Shown here: in pieces, positions 27,361 to 39,586 of the stretch
Numbering within the stretch: the stretch's first letter is position 1
Layout of the letters: each line of letters begins with the position of its first letter
Assembly: GCF_000264995.1 (NCBI RefSeq)
Contig: NW_006767437.1
Location: forward strand, 426,158-490,157
From: Punctularia strigosozonata HHB-11173 SS5
Taxonomy: Eukaryota > Basidiomycota > Agaricomycetes > Corticiales > Punctulariaceae
Direction: 5' to 3'
DNA length: 64,000 nucleotides
The notes under the pieces: model-generated
The model's input: only the letters and a program-made list of their open reading frames with translations
The model's database searches: none
What the model was told of the DNA's origin: nothing
Position numbers and translations under genes: made by a program

Positions 27361-29524
27361 ATGGAATCCCTTCCGATAGGAGCGGTCGGCGTCTTGCTGG
27401 TCTCGATTCTCCTTTTCTTGGCGCTTCGACGTTCGAAGCAGCGTCCTCCCCTGCCACCGGGGCCCAAGGGACTCCCTTTGATAGGCAATCTCTTGGATAT
27501 GCCAACGCATTACCCATGGAAAACCTATGTAGAATGGGGGCGCAGATATTGTGAGCCAATTAGACGCGTAATGTTATACCCGCGTGGCTGAAGCATGATT
27601 ATCAGGCTCAGACGTGGTGCATATTCAATTGTTGGGATTCCATCTAGTTGTCATCAATACAGCACGAAGTGCGGCTGAATTGCTTGATAAGAAGTCGACG
27701 ATATACTCGGATCGGTACGTCACCATAGAACCTGCCTAGTATCCTCGAACTGACTTAAACTCAAATTGAAGCCCATGGCTGACCATGATGTGCGATCTGT
27801 AAGTCATGCCGGTAAGAGCGACGTCAGTAATATGGCTAACGGTGGGTGTGAATACGCAGGGCGAACCACGCGGACTGGGATATAGCGTTAATGTCCAACA
27901 ACGCTAGATGGAAGGCAAGCCGCGTTCAGTACCAGAGAGTTCTTAGCAGCGAAAGGTCGAAACAATGGAGGCGAAAGCAGACCTTGGCCGCGTACGCATT
28001 CGGTCGCTCTCTGCTAGATGCGCCCGGAGAACTCTTTAAACATACACGCTAGTGAGCTTGAATGTGCGGTTGTCTGGTTGTTCTGATACTGATCCTGCTT
28101 TTCAGCTCTGTAGGGTCTAATATCCTCAATGTGACATACGACATACACGCGTTACCCAACGGCGATCCCTGGATCAATCTGGCAGAGAGAGCCAACGAGA
28201 TCGGAAACGCGGCTATAAGCCCGGGATCCTACCTTGTGGACGTATTTCCAAAACGTGAAGTGTTGTGCCTACGACTTTCCTGCTAGCACCAGCTGATACT
28301 GGGGTTTGCTGCCCAGTCAAATACCTTCCGTCTTGGTTCCCTGGCACAGGGTTTAAAAGAGACGCGCTTGAATTCAAGAAGGTCGGGGAAAGCTTGCTTC
28401 ACGATCCGTATGATCACGCGAAGAGGATGATGGTATGAGACAGTTGTATCACACTCAAGCATTCTGTCTGAATAAACATATCGCACCAAGTTGACGCGCA
28501 ATAACGAGGAATCTATCGTCTCCGAGCTTCTTGGAGAACTTGACGATAGCGCAACTGCTGAGCAACGACGGGAGGTGGAGATGACGACGAAGCGGAGTAC
28601 ATCGGTACTCTACGGGGCCGGCGCCGAAACCGTAAGAGGCCCTCGTCGTTTCTACAGCTGAGGGTTGACGACATCATTGCGCAGAACGTCGCAGCCTTGA
28701 ATACCTTCTTTCTGGCTATGCTGTTGTATCCAGACGTTCAAGAGAACGCGCGGAAGGAGGTCAGCAGAGTCACCAAGGAAGGCCGGCTTCCTGACTTCTC
28801 GGACGACTTGCCATATATACGCGCCATCGCAAAGGAGTGTCTTAGATGGAGGCCGCCCGTCCCGCTGGGTAGGTTCTACAACCTATACTGTGCGGGCTTT
28901 GCTCAAGGTCGAATGATTCATAGGCATTCCACATCGGGTCACCCAAGATGACGTTGGGCTCGGTTACAGAATTCCCAAGGGATCTATAGTGGCCGGAAAT
29001 ATCTGGCGAGTGCCACTGCCAGTGACGCGTTGAATCCATGAATGACATTTTTATACAGGGCCATACTGCACGATGAGCACGTTTACCCCCACACCTCGGA
29101 ATTCGACCCAAACCGCTTCATGGGCTCGGACCCTAACCCCGACCCGGACGCCGTGTTCGGCTTCGGCAGGTGTGCTTGTTGCTGGACCACGATATGCTGA
29201 TGCGTTTGGACTGAATGAAAGGGTCTCTTAGACGTATTTGTCCGGGTCGGTTCTTTGCCATCGACGCGCTCTGGATCATGATCGCTACCACCGTCGCGGC
29301 GTTCGACATTGAGAAAGCGCTCGACGCCGACGGGCGTGTCGAAGAGCCCACGGCACAGTATACGTCGGGTTTCCAGAGGTATTTCTTTCTCCGTTTCGCA
29401 GGGTCAGGAATGTCGAGTTGACTCGGTCGCCTCCAGCCGCCCACTTCCTTTCAAATGCACGATCAAACCCCGTACACTGGAGATGGCGTTATTGGTCCGC
29501 TTGACCGCCCCGGATTCCACGTAA
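27361..29524 (+). CDS. Cytochrome P450 (third cluster P450, CYP2-clan-like, OrdA type)
   Basis: Twelve exons (27361-27550, 27606-27714, 27772-27798, 27860-28051, 28106-28254, 28317-28432, 28491-28631, 28685-28868, 28924-29005, 29059-29169, 29232-29378, 29437-29524) give 511 residues. An N-terminal anchor (GVLLVSILLFLAL) is followed by the hinge PPLPPGPKGLP. The I-helix region reads GAGAETNVAALNTF, ExxR is ECLRW, and the haem loop is FGFGRRICPGRFFA, a canonical sequence. Intron 29006-29058 must use a GC donor (GCGAGT) to restore GNIWAILHD. One exon is only 27 nt. It resembles the O-methylsterigmatocystin-oxidoreductase-like P450s that are abundant in Agaricomycetes. It closes the cluster on the right; a tailoring role is inferred from position. 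Confidence 0.9.
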
Positions 29525-30171
29525 AGCCAAGGGCGGCATGGCTATAGGTTGTATCTAAGGATGAATCCGTGGATCAGCCTGTAAATGTCGCGCTATGCAG
29601 GGATATATGCGTTCTTCTGAGTACTGCTGGTGGCTTGTATCGTTGCTTTATGGAGAGAAGGCACGATCGTGACGCGTCCGTTATCAGCGCAAATGTTATA
29701 CGAACTGCAATGTATGTATTAAGAAAAACTCATATCAATTTCATGACGAGGCCATGTCTATGCAAAGCATCATCCGATCTATAGAGATGCGTGTCGATAC
29801 ACCTACTGTGCATACAGGCGTGTAGTGCGAGCCTCAAAGGGTCGGCATTGAAACCAAACGAATGCATATAGTGGCCAGCTTTGCCCGGCAATGACCGTGC
29901 ACGATCCCGGCGTAGATGGCGTTGACGATGTGCACATTCTAAACACTCCGACTGCCTTGGAATGAACAACAGCAAAAATACTACTTGCTGAACAAGGGTG
30001 ATTACAGGCTTTGTGGTTGATAACGATGCGTGCAAGGAAGTACTCTGTGGTGTACGGTAGATACGTATGTGTAGGTACTGATTCGAAGTTTTCGTGGTTT
30101 TTCATTTCGTCTTCGTGTAGTTGCGTGATAAACGGTGTAGAGGGATCAGTCGGCCCCGAGAAACGCCCGCC
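29525..30171. other. Intergenic between convergent genes
   Basis: 3' regions of P450-3 and the PAP2-family gene. Nothing coding is seen. Confidence 0.5.
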
Positions 30172-31364
30172 TCAGGACGACTCCGACTCGGAAAGGAGCC
30201 TGCGCTGGAGATCGTCGCTCCTACGTCCCTCGGCCATGACGGGGTACGGGAGGTGCTTGTCGAGCCCGGTGAGGCGGACGAAGATCTCCTTGTCCATCGG
30301 CTTCTCGGTCCTGCAGAGCCAGAAACCCCACTCCTCGAGCGGGCGGAGGTTGAGGAGGACCCAGTTGATCTTCCAGGCGATGACGGAGACGAAGAAGCCG
30401 GCGACGGCGTCGAGGATGTAGTGGTTCGCGGTGGAGACGATGGCGAGCAGGATGAGGGCGGGGTAGAAGGGGCCGGCGCGGGCGACCCACTTGTGGGGGC
30501 TGAAGAAGAAGAGGGACATGCCGATGACGAACGAGTAGCCAAAGTGGAGGGAGGGCATGGCGGCGAGCTGGTTCTGGAACTTGTTCGTCGTCCAGGCCGA
30601 GGCGTGCTTGTGGGCGTGGACGGTGTCGACGAAGCCGTATTCCTCGTACGGGAGCAGGCGGGGCGGCATGCAGGGCCAGGCGGTGAAGACGATGAAGGCG
30701 AGGAGGTTGCAGCAGACGAGCGTGCGGCGGACGCGGCGGAAGACGGGCGGCGGGGCGTATTTGAAGAAGTAGACCATGAAGGCGATCGTGGCCGGGATGT
30801 GGACGTAGGAGTAGATCTTGTTCAGCCAGTCGATCGCGAGCGGGGAGCGCATGACCCAGTGCTGGACGGCGAGCTCGATGCGGAGGCCGAGGTAGCCTTC
30901 GAGGGTGAGGATCTGGATTCCGTGTTTGCGGGCGATGGCGGTGGTCTCGTCGACGAGCGTGAGCGCCGAGATGGCACGTGCGATCTGGTATATCTGCGAA
31001 CGTGAAAGAGCGAGGGTCAGCATGGGTCGTGTAGGTCGTGTGACAGAGCGGCACGAGCGGACAGGGGGGGAATACGCACCCAGTACGTGTTCAGCCAGTA
31101 CCAGACCTCCATGAGGAACGGAAAGTAGGCCAGGAAGCGGCTGGTGAGGGTGTGCCGGAAGCGCGAGTTGTCCGGAACGCGGACCCGCCATTTGAAGAAG
31201 GGCAGGGTGGTCGGCGCGGCGGGCGGGGTGTTGGGACCTGCATCGAGGAGCTTGAGCTCGGAGGCGCGGCGACGGTTGAGGAGACAGCCGGCGGTGAGGA
31301 GCCCGGCGACGATGGCGGGCTCGAGGACGTAGGAGAGCGGCGAGATGTGCTCGGAGGTGGACAT
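30172..31364 (-). CDS. PAP2-superfamily integral membrane protein (Aur1/Ipt1-like)
   Basis: Two exons, 31364-31080 and 30993-30172, give 368 residues. The sequence has several hydrophobic helices and the two halves of the PAP2 lipid-phosphatase/transferase active site: PSLHFGYS, and STANHYILD with the second His and Asp. A first-half Arg/Lys motif is not obvious. Members of this group include inositolphosphoryl transferases of sphingolipid synthesis and lipid phosphatases in the ER or Golgi. The start at 31364 (MSTSEH) precedes the first hydrophobic segment. Coding sequence is markedly GC-rich compared with flanks, so long open frames also appear on the opposite strand and are shadows. It adjoins the PKS cluster, but a housekeeping lipid role is more likely than a tailoring role. 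Confidence 0.82.
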
Positions 31365-34300
31365 GGTTGGGACTGGAAATGGAATCGACCGCAGACGACC
31401 GCGAAGGGGAATGGTCGGCGAAAGGGAACAGCAGCGGGTATTTCTGGGCTGGGAGGAGCAGTAAGACCTCCGGGAACGCCATCCCGGCCTCGATGCCGCC
31501 CGCAGAACACGCAGACGCTGCGTCAGCTGCGCCGAACATCCCGGCCGGCGGCGAGAACGCAACGCCTTGACGTAAGTAAACGCGTGGACCCTAACCCTAG
31601 CCCCATTCAACCAACCAACTGATCCTCATCCTGTGTCGTCTTGATCTCGTGCTCCAGCTTTAGCAGTGACATCGCATCCGAATGCTCGACTCTGGGATAC
31701 GCTGGCTAAAATTGGTCCCGTTCTTGTTGGAGAATCCCGCTGGTACATGCCTCGACCAAAAGCCATGCACAAGAACCGGTTTGCTGTGCCATGGGAGTTT
31801 TTTTTTCTACAGGACCGTGTCTACACGAACCGTCCGCCAGAACTTCCTCGGACATACGACAACCAAAGTCATCTGAAAATTCATCAAGTACATCACACCG
31901 CCGCAGCCCGCGCACCAGGACCGGACTGCGAGCTGCGCCATCCTTGATGCCTTCCTCCCCGTTCCCGTCTTTACGGAATGACAGCAGTAACGACTGGTCG
32001 TCGTTTTCGCTATATGAACCTGGGACCTACGCAGGACCGCCCAGGAATTCATTAGGGGATTTGCATGTGCGCACCTTAGCACGTCCCCCATGTCGGCGGC
32101 GTTGAGCGGCGCAGAAATAGCCGCATTACAGCCATCCAACTAAGTACCTCGATGGCGACCGGCTAGAGTAGGCCGCAGTCCGAGGTTAATCATTCACCCC
32201 ACGACTTGTCAACCGCGACGCGCAACATTCTCCACCTCGGTGTTATGAATACTCTATCCCCTATCACGAAGCTACAAGGCGCCCTGGGTCATATGGCGGA
32301 ACTGCATGTCATACCACAAGGATGCGCCCTGCCAATCCTCTCGATTCCCTCCTTCATCTCGGCAAGATGATACATGCGTAGCGGTGCAAGCTAGTCGATA
32401 ATCGTTGCTTGCAGCGGCATGAGGGCCATGACAATGAGAACGGCTTGGCGTGCACCGCGACGCGTACCGTCCCCCCTTAGACGAAAAAATCAACCCCATC
32501 TTGGCCATGGACATATACCACGAACCTCGTTTCTCCTCCCGCGCCATGCGTTGCGGAATGTCGGCGGAAGACAGACACATCGCATAGCCGATAACGTCGG
32601 GATCTCGACGTCCGCGCGCTCCTTGGTCTCGCGACACAGATCACCGCGGCCGGGTGAAACAAGCAAGCTGTGATTCTGGGGAGATCCTTCTTCGCATGCG
32701 CGATCTCGCGATTTCGCGCAGAAGACAGGGGAGAAAGCAGGGTTGTCTCAAAGATAGGCATGCCGCGAGTCTCTCCGTGGCGAATACGTGCCGGAAACGG
32801 GGCAGAAAACTGGGCGCAAAAACGCTGGTTGTCGTTTCAACAGGATTGTCTGAAAAGATGGACATGCCGCGAGCATCTCCCTCGTCGGAAAGCCTCTAAA
32901 CCGCGGGGTGGAGCGCTGCTACGTATGTTGTTTCACAGCCCAGCCGTTCCGTCCGCGTGCTGAGCCGAGTCGTTTAGGAGGCGCGAAAATTGCGTCCCGT
33001 AGCCGCTTGCGCACTGCACAGCCATTGCAAGCAAGGAAGCGGAAGTCCGTGCGGGCCCGAAGTCGGAAAACGACGCAGCTGGCGGCGCGAGTTCGTCGTC
33101 GCCATCACACTGTGGCGTCAAACTCCTTCGCGCGGGTTCGGCGGGCGCATACTTACTACGTATATGGTGTTGTCATACTGGTCCGGGACGACTGGGACGA
33201 AGCGGTACCGCCGCTAAACTTGTTTCAATGCCGATGCGCAGTTTGACACCCACCACTCAGACGGCGACTCCGCGATGATCTCAACATCGGGCAAAACCGT
33301 AACTTCTTGTCTGCTCTAGCCCCTTGGGGTCCTTAGACCCACATCATTGCACCTTCTCAGTCTGTGCACGAACCAATAAAAAAACTGGGTTTTTTTGTCA
33401 AGACACCGGACGGCACAGTCTGCGGTGCTCCACTTTTTCCAATGTCCTTGATCCCCATGGGTCCTTCCAACACCGTCAATAAGGCGAACATGCATGAAGA
33501 CCGGTATCCAGGTTTCCGGCTACTAGACCGATTCGTCTGGGTGACCGCCAAAGAGCCTCGTAGGGGCGGCTGCAATCCAACAAATTTTGCTTCCGACTCG
33601 TTTCTTGGACTTTCCCCGCCGCTCTCCGTCGATTTCGTTGAAACGCGCCCATGAAGCACCCAGGCCGTTACCCCATCCTGTACAAAGGCGCCTTGGGATC
33701 TCACTAGGCGCGTATGAGAACGTCGGTATCCATCATTTGACGAATTCCGATATGGACGCCACCAGAGCTCGAGCTTGTGCTTGCGAGGCTGTTCTCCACC
33801 GCGAACTTTGATGGCCCCTTTGCCCGCGGCAATGGCGTCGCGCCGTCGGCCTCTGCAACATAGACGCATGAATCCGACATCCCCCGAAACGTACCCGCGG
33901 CGCCACCTGCATCACCTGCGTGGGTATCGGCGCATCATAGACTATCGATGCCTATGCGCCAAGGACAAGCTCAAGTTCTCGCCCGGCTATCTCGTTCATT
34001 TTGCTGAGAGTTTCAGCGCTGGTCGTCAGCTGGGGCTCGTACCATGATAGGCACTCGTGGTATCTGTTTCGCGACGAAGAACAGGGTGGAATGGAGCGAG
34101 TCTTGATGTATGGGCGCGATTTATGAGCAGCATCGTCTTCGGACCCTCTCGGCCGCTTCAGCAACTGTTCTATGGGCTTTTTGACGCGAGGGAGCATGCT
34201 TCCGTCGTGAAACTGGACCTCTAGACTGCAAGAGCTGATTCCGCTACCCTAAGACGGCGCAATGTTCAATGTATAGGCCAAGGTTTAATCAACGTCAGAG

Positions 34301-35808
34301 GTATCGATGCCACCGCGTGTACATGGAGCTAAAATGCCTCTACACCCTCTTCCCTGACGCAGCCAGCCGATACAGCTTCACCAACAAGTGTTCGTACTAG
34401 TGAAACCAGAGACTTCCATGCAACCTTGTCCCTCTGAACGGCATTCGCCACGATTCAATCCAAAAATAGCCGAAGGACCAATCGGCTGAGATGCCGAAGC
34501 CCGAACAAGCGCTAAAATAGGGCAGATTGCCAATTGCTACTTGCCATCGCTCGTCACTCCCAATGGCATGCGCCTCCGCGTTATCCTCGCACGTCCGCTC
34601 CGCTTAACCGATCCCTGCCACAGTCAGAGGTGCAGGAGCAAGACGAAGTCCCGGACATGCGCCGTAGTCCTATCGATCGTTCCCAGCTCCGATCACATCT
34701 AATCAAGACCCTCTCGAGGCGTGCAGCTTATTGGACACTGACTATGGGTACCCATCCAAAACATGAGCAACGACACGCCCGAAGATTACAGACACAATGC
34801 TTCCGGCTGTAGCACAGCGGCGATGCCTCGCCTGAACGCATCTATGTAAGCCTTCATATTGCAATCGCTTCCCTGATCTGAATCTTATCTGTGGTTACCG
34901 GTAGTGTAGCGCGATCTGGACTGATATTGCGGGCGCGAGGCAACACTATACTGCGGAGTGTTCGGTCCTGAGCCTCGCGTGCAACTACATCTCCGCACAT
35001 CGCGTGCAGTCGCGTTGGTCCCGTGCCGCATGCTACCCAAACGCTATAGCCTCGGTCATTACAGTGGCATCCACTAATAAGTGCCGAGTTCGTAACAGGG
35101 CCGTCAGGCATCGTAAAGCACCCACGGATCTGCACGAGCCAAGCCTAACCCAGGAACACGTCCCGTAAGAAAGCGCGACGGGCAGGCATCTCCACGCGTG
35201 CGAGCATGACTGCAGCGTTTCATGCCTTTTCCACATACACCGGGAATTCCCGGACGACAGCGCACAGCTCGCTCTCAAACCGGGCCAGCGCCTCCCATAC
35301 ACTTCTTTCTCGAGCGTCCGATTATCAGGGTCTTGTTCCCTCCCGAGCGGATATCGACGCCGAATCCATCGATGAGGTCAATAAAGGCAATGACATGTAC
35401 AATCAAAAAGATTTCTCTATACACTTGCGGAGCAAAGTACGCGCCAGGAACACGTTTCTCAGAACCAGAGAACAGGAAGATGACGGATCATCTCCTGCAC
35501 CCCCTCCGACGCAAGCAACGCTGAACCGCAACTGGCTTTTGTTTGAGATGAATTGCGGACATTGTGCCGACTGCACCGCCGACGTACACGAGGGACGCGG
35601 AGGGGAAACGCCTCCATGCATGCTCATGTTGTCGTGCACGGCTTTCCGTCCGACATGCTCGTATAAATGTGGATGATCCCTCCGGTGTTACGAGTCTACT
35701 CATACCTCCTCCGCCCTCTTCACAGCGCGATCCCCCGGGGACACACGCCCGGGTATCCTATTCGACCATCTGGTTGACGATTCGACAGTTTGCCTCGGAC
35801 CCATTATA
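31365..35808. other. 4.4 kb gene-poor stretch
   Basis: No gene of known family is visible on either strand. Candidate frames (31666-31947 plus, 33357-33869 minus, 33364-33654 plus, 35206-35676 plus) are short and without domains. A diverged direct repeat of about 40 bp (near 32741-32780 and 32842-32881, sharing GCATGCCGCGAG / ACATGCCGCGAG cores) is present. The right end should hold the promoter of the zinc-finger gene. Confidence 0.5.
32741..32895. repeat. Diverged short direct repeat
   Basis: Two copies about 100 bp apart share the order GTTGTCT/ATTGTCT, a short A-rich run, CATGCCGCGAG and a TCTCC tail, with scattered differences. It looks like an old tandem duplication; no function is suggested. 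Confidence 0.45.
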
Positions 35809-36983
35809 ATGCTTCCCTCGGATCAACAGCGCAAACAGAGGGACGTGTTTGAAGAAGATACGTTATTTGTTGCAGGGGGGAGTCCACAGAACCCAGCGGG
35901 GTATTACTCCCCTGCCTATGCTACGAACATGAGGTGAAATGTCCTCATTCTCATTCCAGTCTTCGAGAGTTAATGGTATCATTGTTCAATAGCAGGAATG
36001 ATACTGCTCTCCATGCAAACCCACCGCCTCATCCTGTCATCCGGGGCTCTCAGGAGCGATCTCCGAGCTACGAGTAGGTCTCTTCACAGGGTCGATAAAG
36101 CGGGGGTTTGATCGCTTTGAAAGACCGTGCGCAGGTTGCCAGTGGCCACCCAGCAACAGCAGACCACAGGTTCAGCCTGGATACGACACGGCTCCTCAAT
36201 ATGTGGCTTGGCCGCCGACCCATGGTTCAATAGCGCAACAACCGATGTATGCGCAGCCTATGTATGGACTTGACACAACGTACAGTAACAGTGGCACGAT
36301 GTGAGCTTTTTTCTATCTCCTGAGGTGATGTGCCCGCCTGACGATGCACAGATCCCCCACCTCGACAAATTTTCCTATCACTCAGACCGCATCGGCATCT
36401 TATGCTCGCATGAGGTGGGCAAATCCCATTGTTTCAGCAGGATCGCCGAGCTCAGATCCCAATGTCAGCGAACCCTATGGTCAATTCTCTCCTGAGGTTA
36501 CTGTACCCGTTGTGCCTAGTCAACGAGACTTGGACCCACTAGCGTACACGACGCACGATGGCAACGGATCGCCGTTCAATCACCAGGTGCCAAATGTTAC
36601 TTCTTCCGGCGCGACGGATGACCGGAGGTGAGCCCTCCGCTCTGTTCTCTCGACAAACGCTGGAATTCGCGCTTTATGCGTAGGCAAGAGTCTGCTGTGG
36701 AGGCAGTGGAACTGCATACCGGGCGATGGGCGTGCCCCAAATGCTACCCGACCAGAACGTACGCGCGGCACACGGAATGTCATCGCCATATACGCGATCA
36801 CCACTTGAATCTACCTCGGCATGAATGTCCTTACTGTGGCAAGACGTTTCCACCGGCTCGGAAGGAGCAGTTGAGCAGGCACGGTGAGCATCATATACAC
36901 CGTTCGCAGCGTCGGTCGCTGACATGCCCATGTTGACAGTTCTCAAGGACCACCCTGAGTGGGCTGCGAGCTGGGTCGTCTAG
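35809..36983 (+). CDS. C2H2 zinc-finger protein, putative transcription factor
   Basis: Six phase-compatible exons (35809-35933, 35993-36073, 36124-36300, 36352-36627, 36684-36883, 36940-36983) give 300 residues. The first 220 residues are low-complexity and rich in Pro, Ser, Gln and Tyr, typical of activation or disordered regions. The C-terminal 75 residues hold two zinc fingers: one starting WACPKCYPTRTY with His residues at HRHIRDHH, and one reading HECPYCGKTFPPARKEQLSR, continued over the last intron to HVLKDHPEW, which supplies the last His. Without the final splice the second finger would lack its pair, which supports the exon choice. DNA targets are unknown. It lies near, but not in, the PKS cluster. 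Confidence 0.75.
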
Positions 36984-37527
36984 ACTGTGTCTCTTATCTA
37001 ACGTCGCTGCCGTCTTTAGAGACTGCGGAACGCCCGGCGGTTCTGCACTGTCGCTGTTTCGCGCCCATATTTCTTGCGCTTCCATTTCTACCGTTATTCG
37101 TATTCTCACCGCTACCGTGCAATCCCCGTAGACATACTGCGTTGCCCAAGAATCCTGACTGTTCCCAACGCCGTTGCTTGCAATCCCTAGTTTGGCAGCC
37201 ACCCGACTCCATATTCAATTCCCAATGTAGAAGTCTTGTACTCCGTGCGCAGTGCCGTAAGAGAGGCGGCGAATTATGATACGTCGATACGCAAACACGG
37301 AATGTATCGCCCGTCGGTGTTGATGCATGCGATACATAGCCCTTGCATATTTGGGGTGAGATGGTCTCCAACGGTATAGCGCATGCATGCACAAATATGT
37401 TCTACAAGAACCATCTACGAAGGAACACACGAATACACAGCTCTGGACATGCCCCATGCGATCGCGAAGCGTTCGCAGGCTCTATAGTGTTTAATGATCT
37501 AAATTCCCAAAAACCTACAGATGCATC
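36984..37527. other. Intergenic between convergent genes
   Basis: 3' regions of the zinc-finger gene and the cystathionine beta-synthase gene; nothing coding is visible. Confidence 0.5.
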
Positions 37528-39175
37528 TTATAGGCCGCTTTGCATTCCCTCCGAAATGCCGTCGGCGATCCGCTCTGGAGCGTCCGCGCAGAGATCCGAC
37601 GATGTAGGCTTCAAAATCTTCGAGATCTGATCTGCTAACGGCGATCTCTCGGCCTCCAACGTCATTTTCAAGAACCACGGCTTGCTCATGTAGTTCCGGA
37701 TGCTATCACGGCGCGTTTCAGCTCTAAGCCAATCGCGATAAGGATGATGTGTATGAATCTTACCCGTCCGGCAATATGACCACAACGTTGAGTCCGGTAG
37801 TCTCCGCGATCTTGCGCCCCTTCTCCGTCTTCAGCCAGTGGAGAGCGCCGCTGAGAGCGGAGCCAGAAGAGCCACCAACGAGAAGGCCCTCGTGTCTCAT
37901 CAGGAGGCGCACAGCAGCGAATGCTTCCTCGTCGGAAGTCTTCACCCACTCATCGATGTCACCCTCAACTCTGGAAAGAACGTCGGGGATAAAGTCATAG
38001 CCAATGCCTTCGACGATGTAAGAGATCCCGCGGTCTTCGTCATTTAGCGTCTCGGGTTGGGCAAGGATGCTACCTTTCTAAATTACGAGGCGGTGAGTCT
38101 CGGCCATTGGTGCCAGGGGCTGTGAGGGAACCTACGGGATCGACGCCGACTATGACGGACCTTGGATTATGTGCCTTCTTGACTGCACGCGAGAGCCCGG
38201 TAATCGTACCGCCGGTCCCGGCGCCTGCTACGAGGACATCGACCTTCTGGGACGATGGCTTCTCCACGGTGGAGGGTGTGAAGACCACGGCATCGATGAT
38301 CTCTGGCCCTGTCGTGAGCTCGTGGGCCAGCGGGTTGTTCACCTATACAAGGATTACGTTAAAAATGCGGTCGTACAAAGGCGGGAAGCGGGCTTACGTT
38401 ACGATACTGGTCCAGGATTATGGCATGGGGTATTTCTCGCTGAAGTCGCTCAGCGACGCCTGGCGATCGTTAAGGAATTCAGCCACGAGAGATTGCGGCA
38501 GTCAAGTGAGTGCTCTACCTATGTGGGACTCGGGCGAGTCCCATGAGGCTTCGGTCGGCGTGCGGACGACTTCTGCTCCGAGGGCGCGGAGAGCAGCCTC
38601 TTTCTCCTGTATTCACGGGCGTTCAGATCTGCGCATGGAACGCGAACTCACGAAGCGGATGCGTACCAGGGACATCTTGTTGGGAAGGGTGATAATTACG
38701 GAATACCCCTTACTTGCACGTATTCAGAACCCGTTCGTGTGCTTAGGCAGGTGTCACATACTTTGATCGCGCACGCCATGGCGAGTCCAATGCCTGTGCA
38801 TGCGACAAGTCCTGTGGTCAGATATACCCATCGAGGTGCACAAAGTGCGTGAGGGGGCAGACCTGTGTTGCCAGAGGTTGGCTCGATCACCACGCTCTTT
38901 CCCGGAATCAATTTCCCTTCTCGCTCCGCGGCTTCCACCATCGCCTTCGCGATTCGATCCTTCACAGATCCACCGGCCGACATGTATTCGACCTTGCCCA
39001 CTACACACCGATTTTCCACAATGTCAGACCGCCCGAGAACGCCGAGGGACGGACGGCACTGCTTACAGAGATTGCACTTCAGGCCCTCATGCTTTGCTAT
39101 CTTGTCCAGCCGGATCAGAGGCGTGTTACCGACAGCGCCAAGCGCATTGTCCAGTATGCGAGCGGGGCGCGACAT
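37528..39175 (-). CDS. Cystathionine beta-synthase-type PLP enzyme, catalytic core only
   Basis: Nine exons (39175-39067, 39000-38863, 38793-38762, 38708-38667, 38606-38519, 38459-38398, 38342-38136, 38077-37764, 37702-37528) give 388 residues. The fold-type II PLP enzyme motifs are all present: [14 protein letters not shown], the Schiff-base Lys in [19 protein letters not shown], the phosphate-cup loop [10 protein letters not shown], and GGSSGSAL. The block [12 protein letters not shown] is characteristic of the CBS clade rather than plain cysteine synthases. Homologs such as yeast Cys4 carry a C-terminal pair of regulatory CBS (Bateman) domains; here the frame stops about 45 residues after the core. 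It would condense homocysteine with serine to cystathionine in the cytosol (transsulfuration). A cysteine-synthase-like activity is the alternative. Confidence 0.88.
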
Positions 39176-39586
39176 GGTGGAGGGCGCGGTATGGTCAAAG
39201 TTGAAGTTGAAGAGGTGTTTGCAGCGGTCATTAGACGGAGATGGCCGTGGCCGACGGGCGGATCTTGGGTCAACAATAGTATGGCATCAACCCGAGCAAC
39301 GATGGCATCTTCACTTCCGACGGTGACGAGCACTCCTTCTGCCCTCCAATACGATTATGCGTCTGCATGCAATGCGTTTAACATGCTGAAGCACATGCAG
39401 TACACAATAGAATCTACGACTCCGAACTGGGGCCTCGTCCTGGGATTCTGCTGAGATGTACTGCATAAGACGGATGACGAGGGTTTCGTAAGCTCTCGGA
39501 GCTCCCCCTATGCGTCACTGGTACAAAACGCCAGCGGAAGACGAGGATAAGGACCATCAAAAACGATAACAGCGACAACAAAAAGC
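39176..39586. promoter_or_regulatory. Divergent promoter region, CBS / DOPA-dioxygenase-like gene
   Basis: About 410 bp between the two start codons. No coding sequence is supported. Confidence 0.4.

Noticed and set aside
30121-31005. Long plus-strand frame of 294 residues opposite the PAP2 gene
   Set aside because: Its Glu/Asp/Gly/Val-rich sequence is the antisense shadow of a GC-rich gene with clear active-site motifs on the minus strand.
33357-33869. Overlapping open frames on both strands in the gene-poor region
   Set aside because: No domain, no splice extension and no protein-like pattern; likely chance.
35206-35676. Plus frame of 156 residues upstream of the zinc-finger gene
   Set aside because: Starts with ATG but has no recognisable domain, and composition matches the surrounding non-coding DNA; kept as unassigned.
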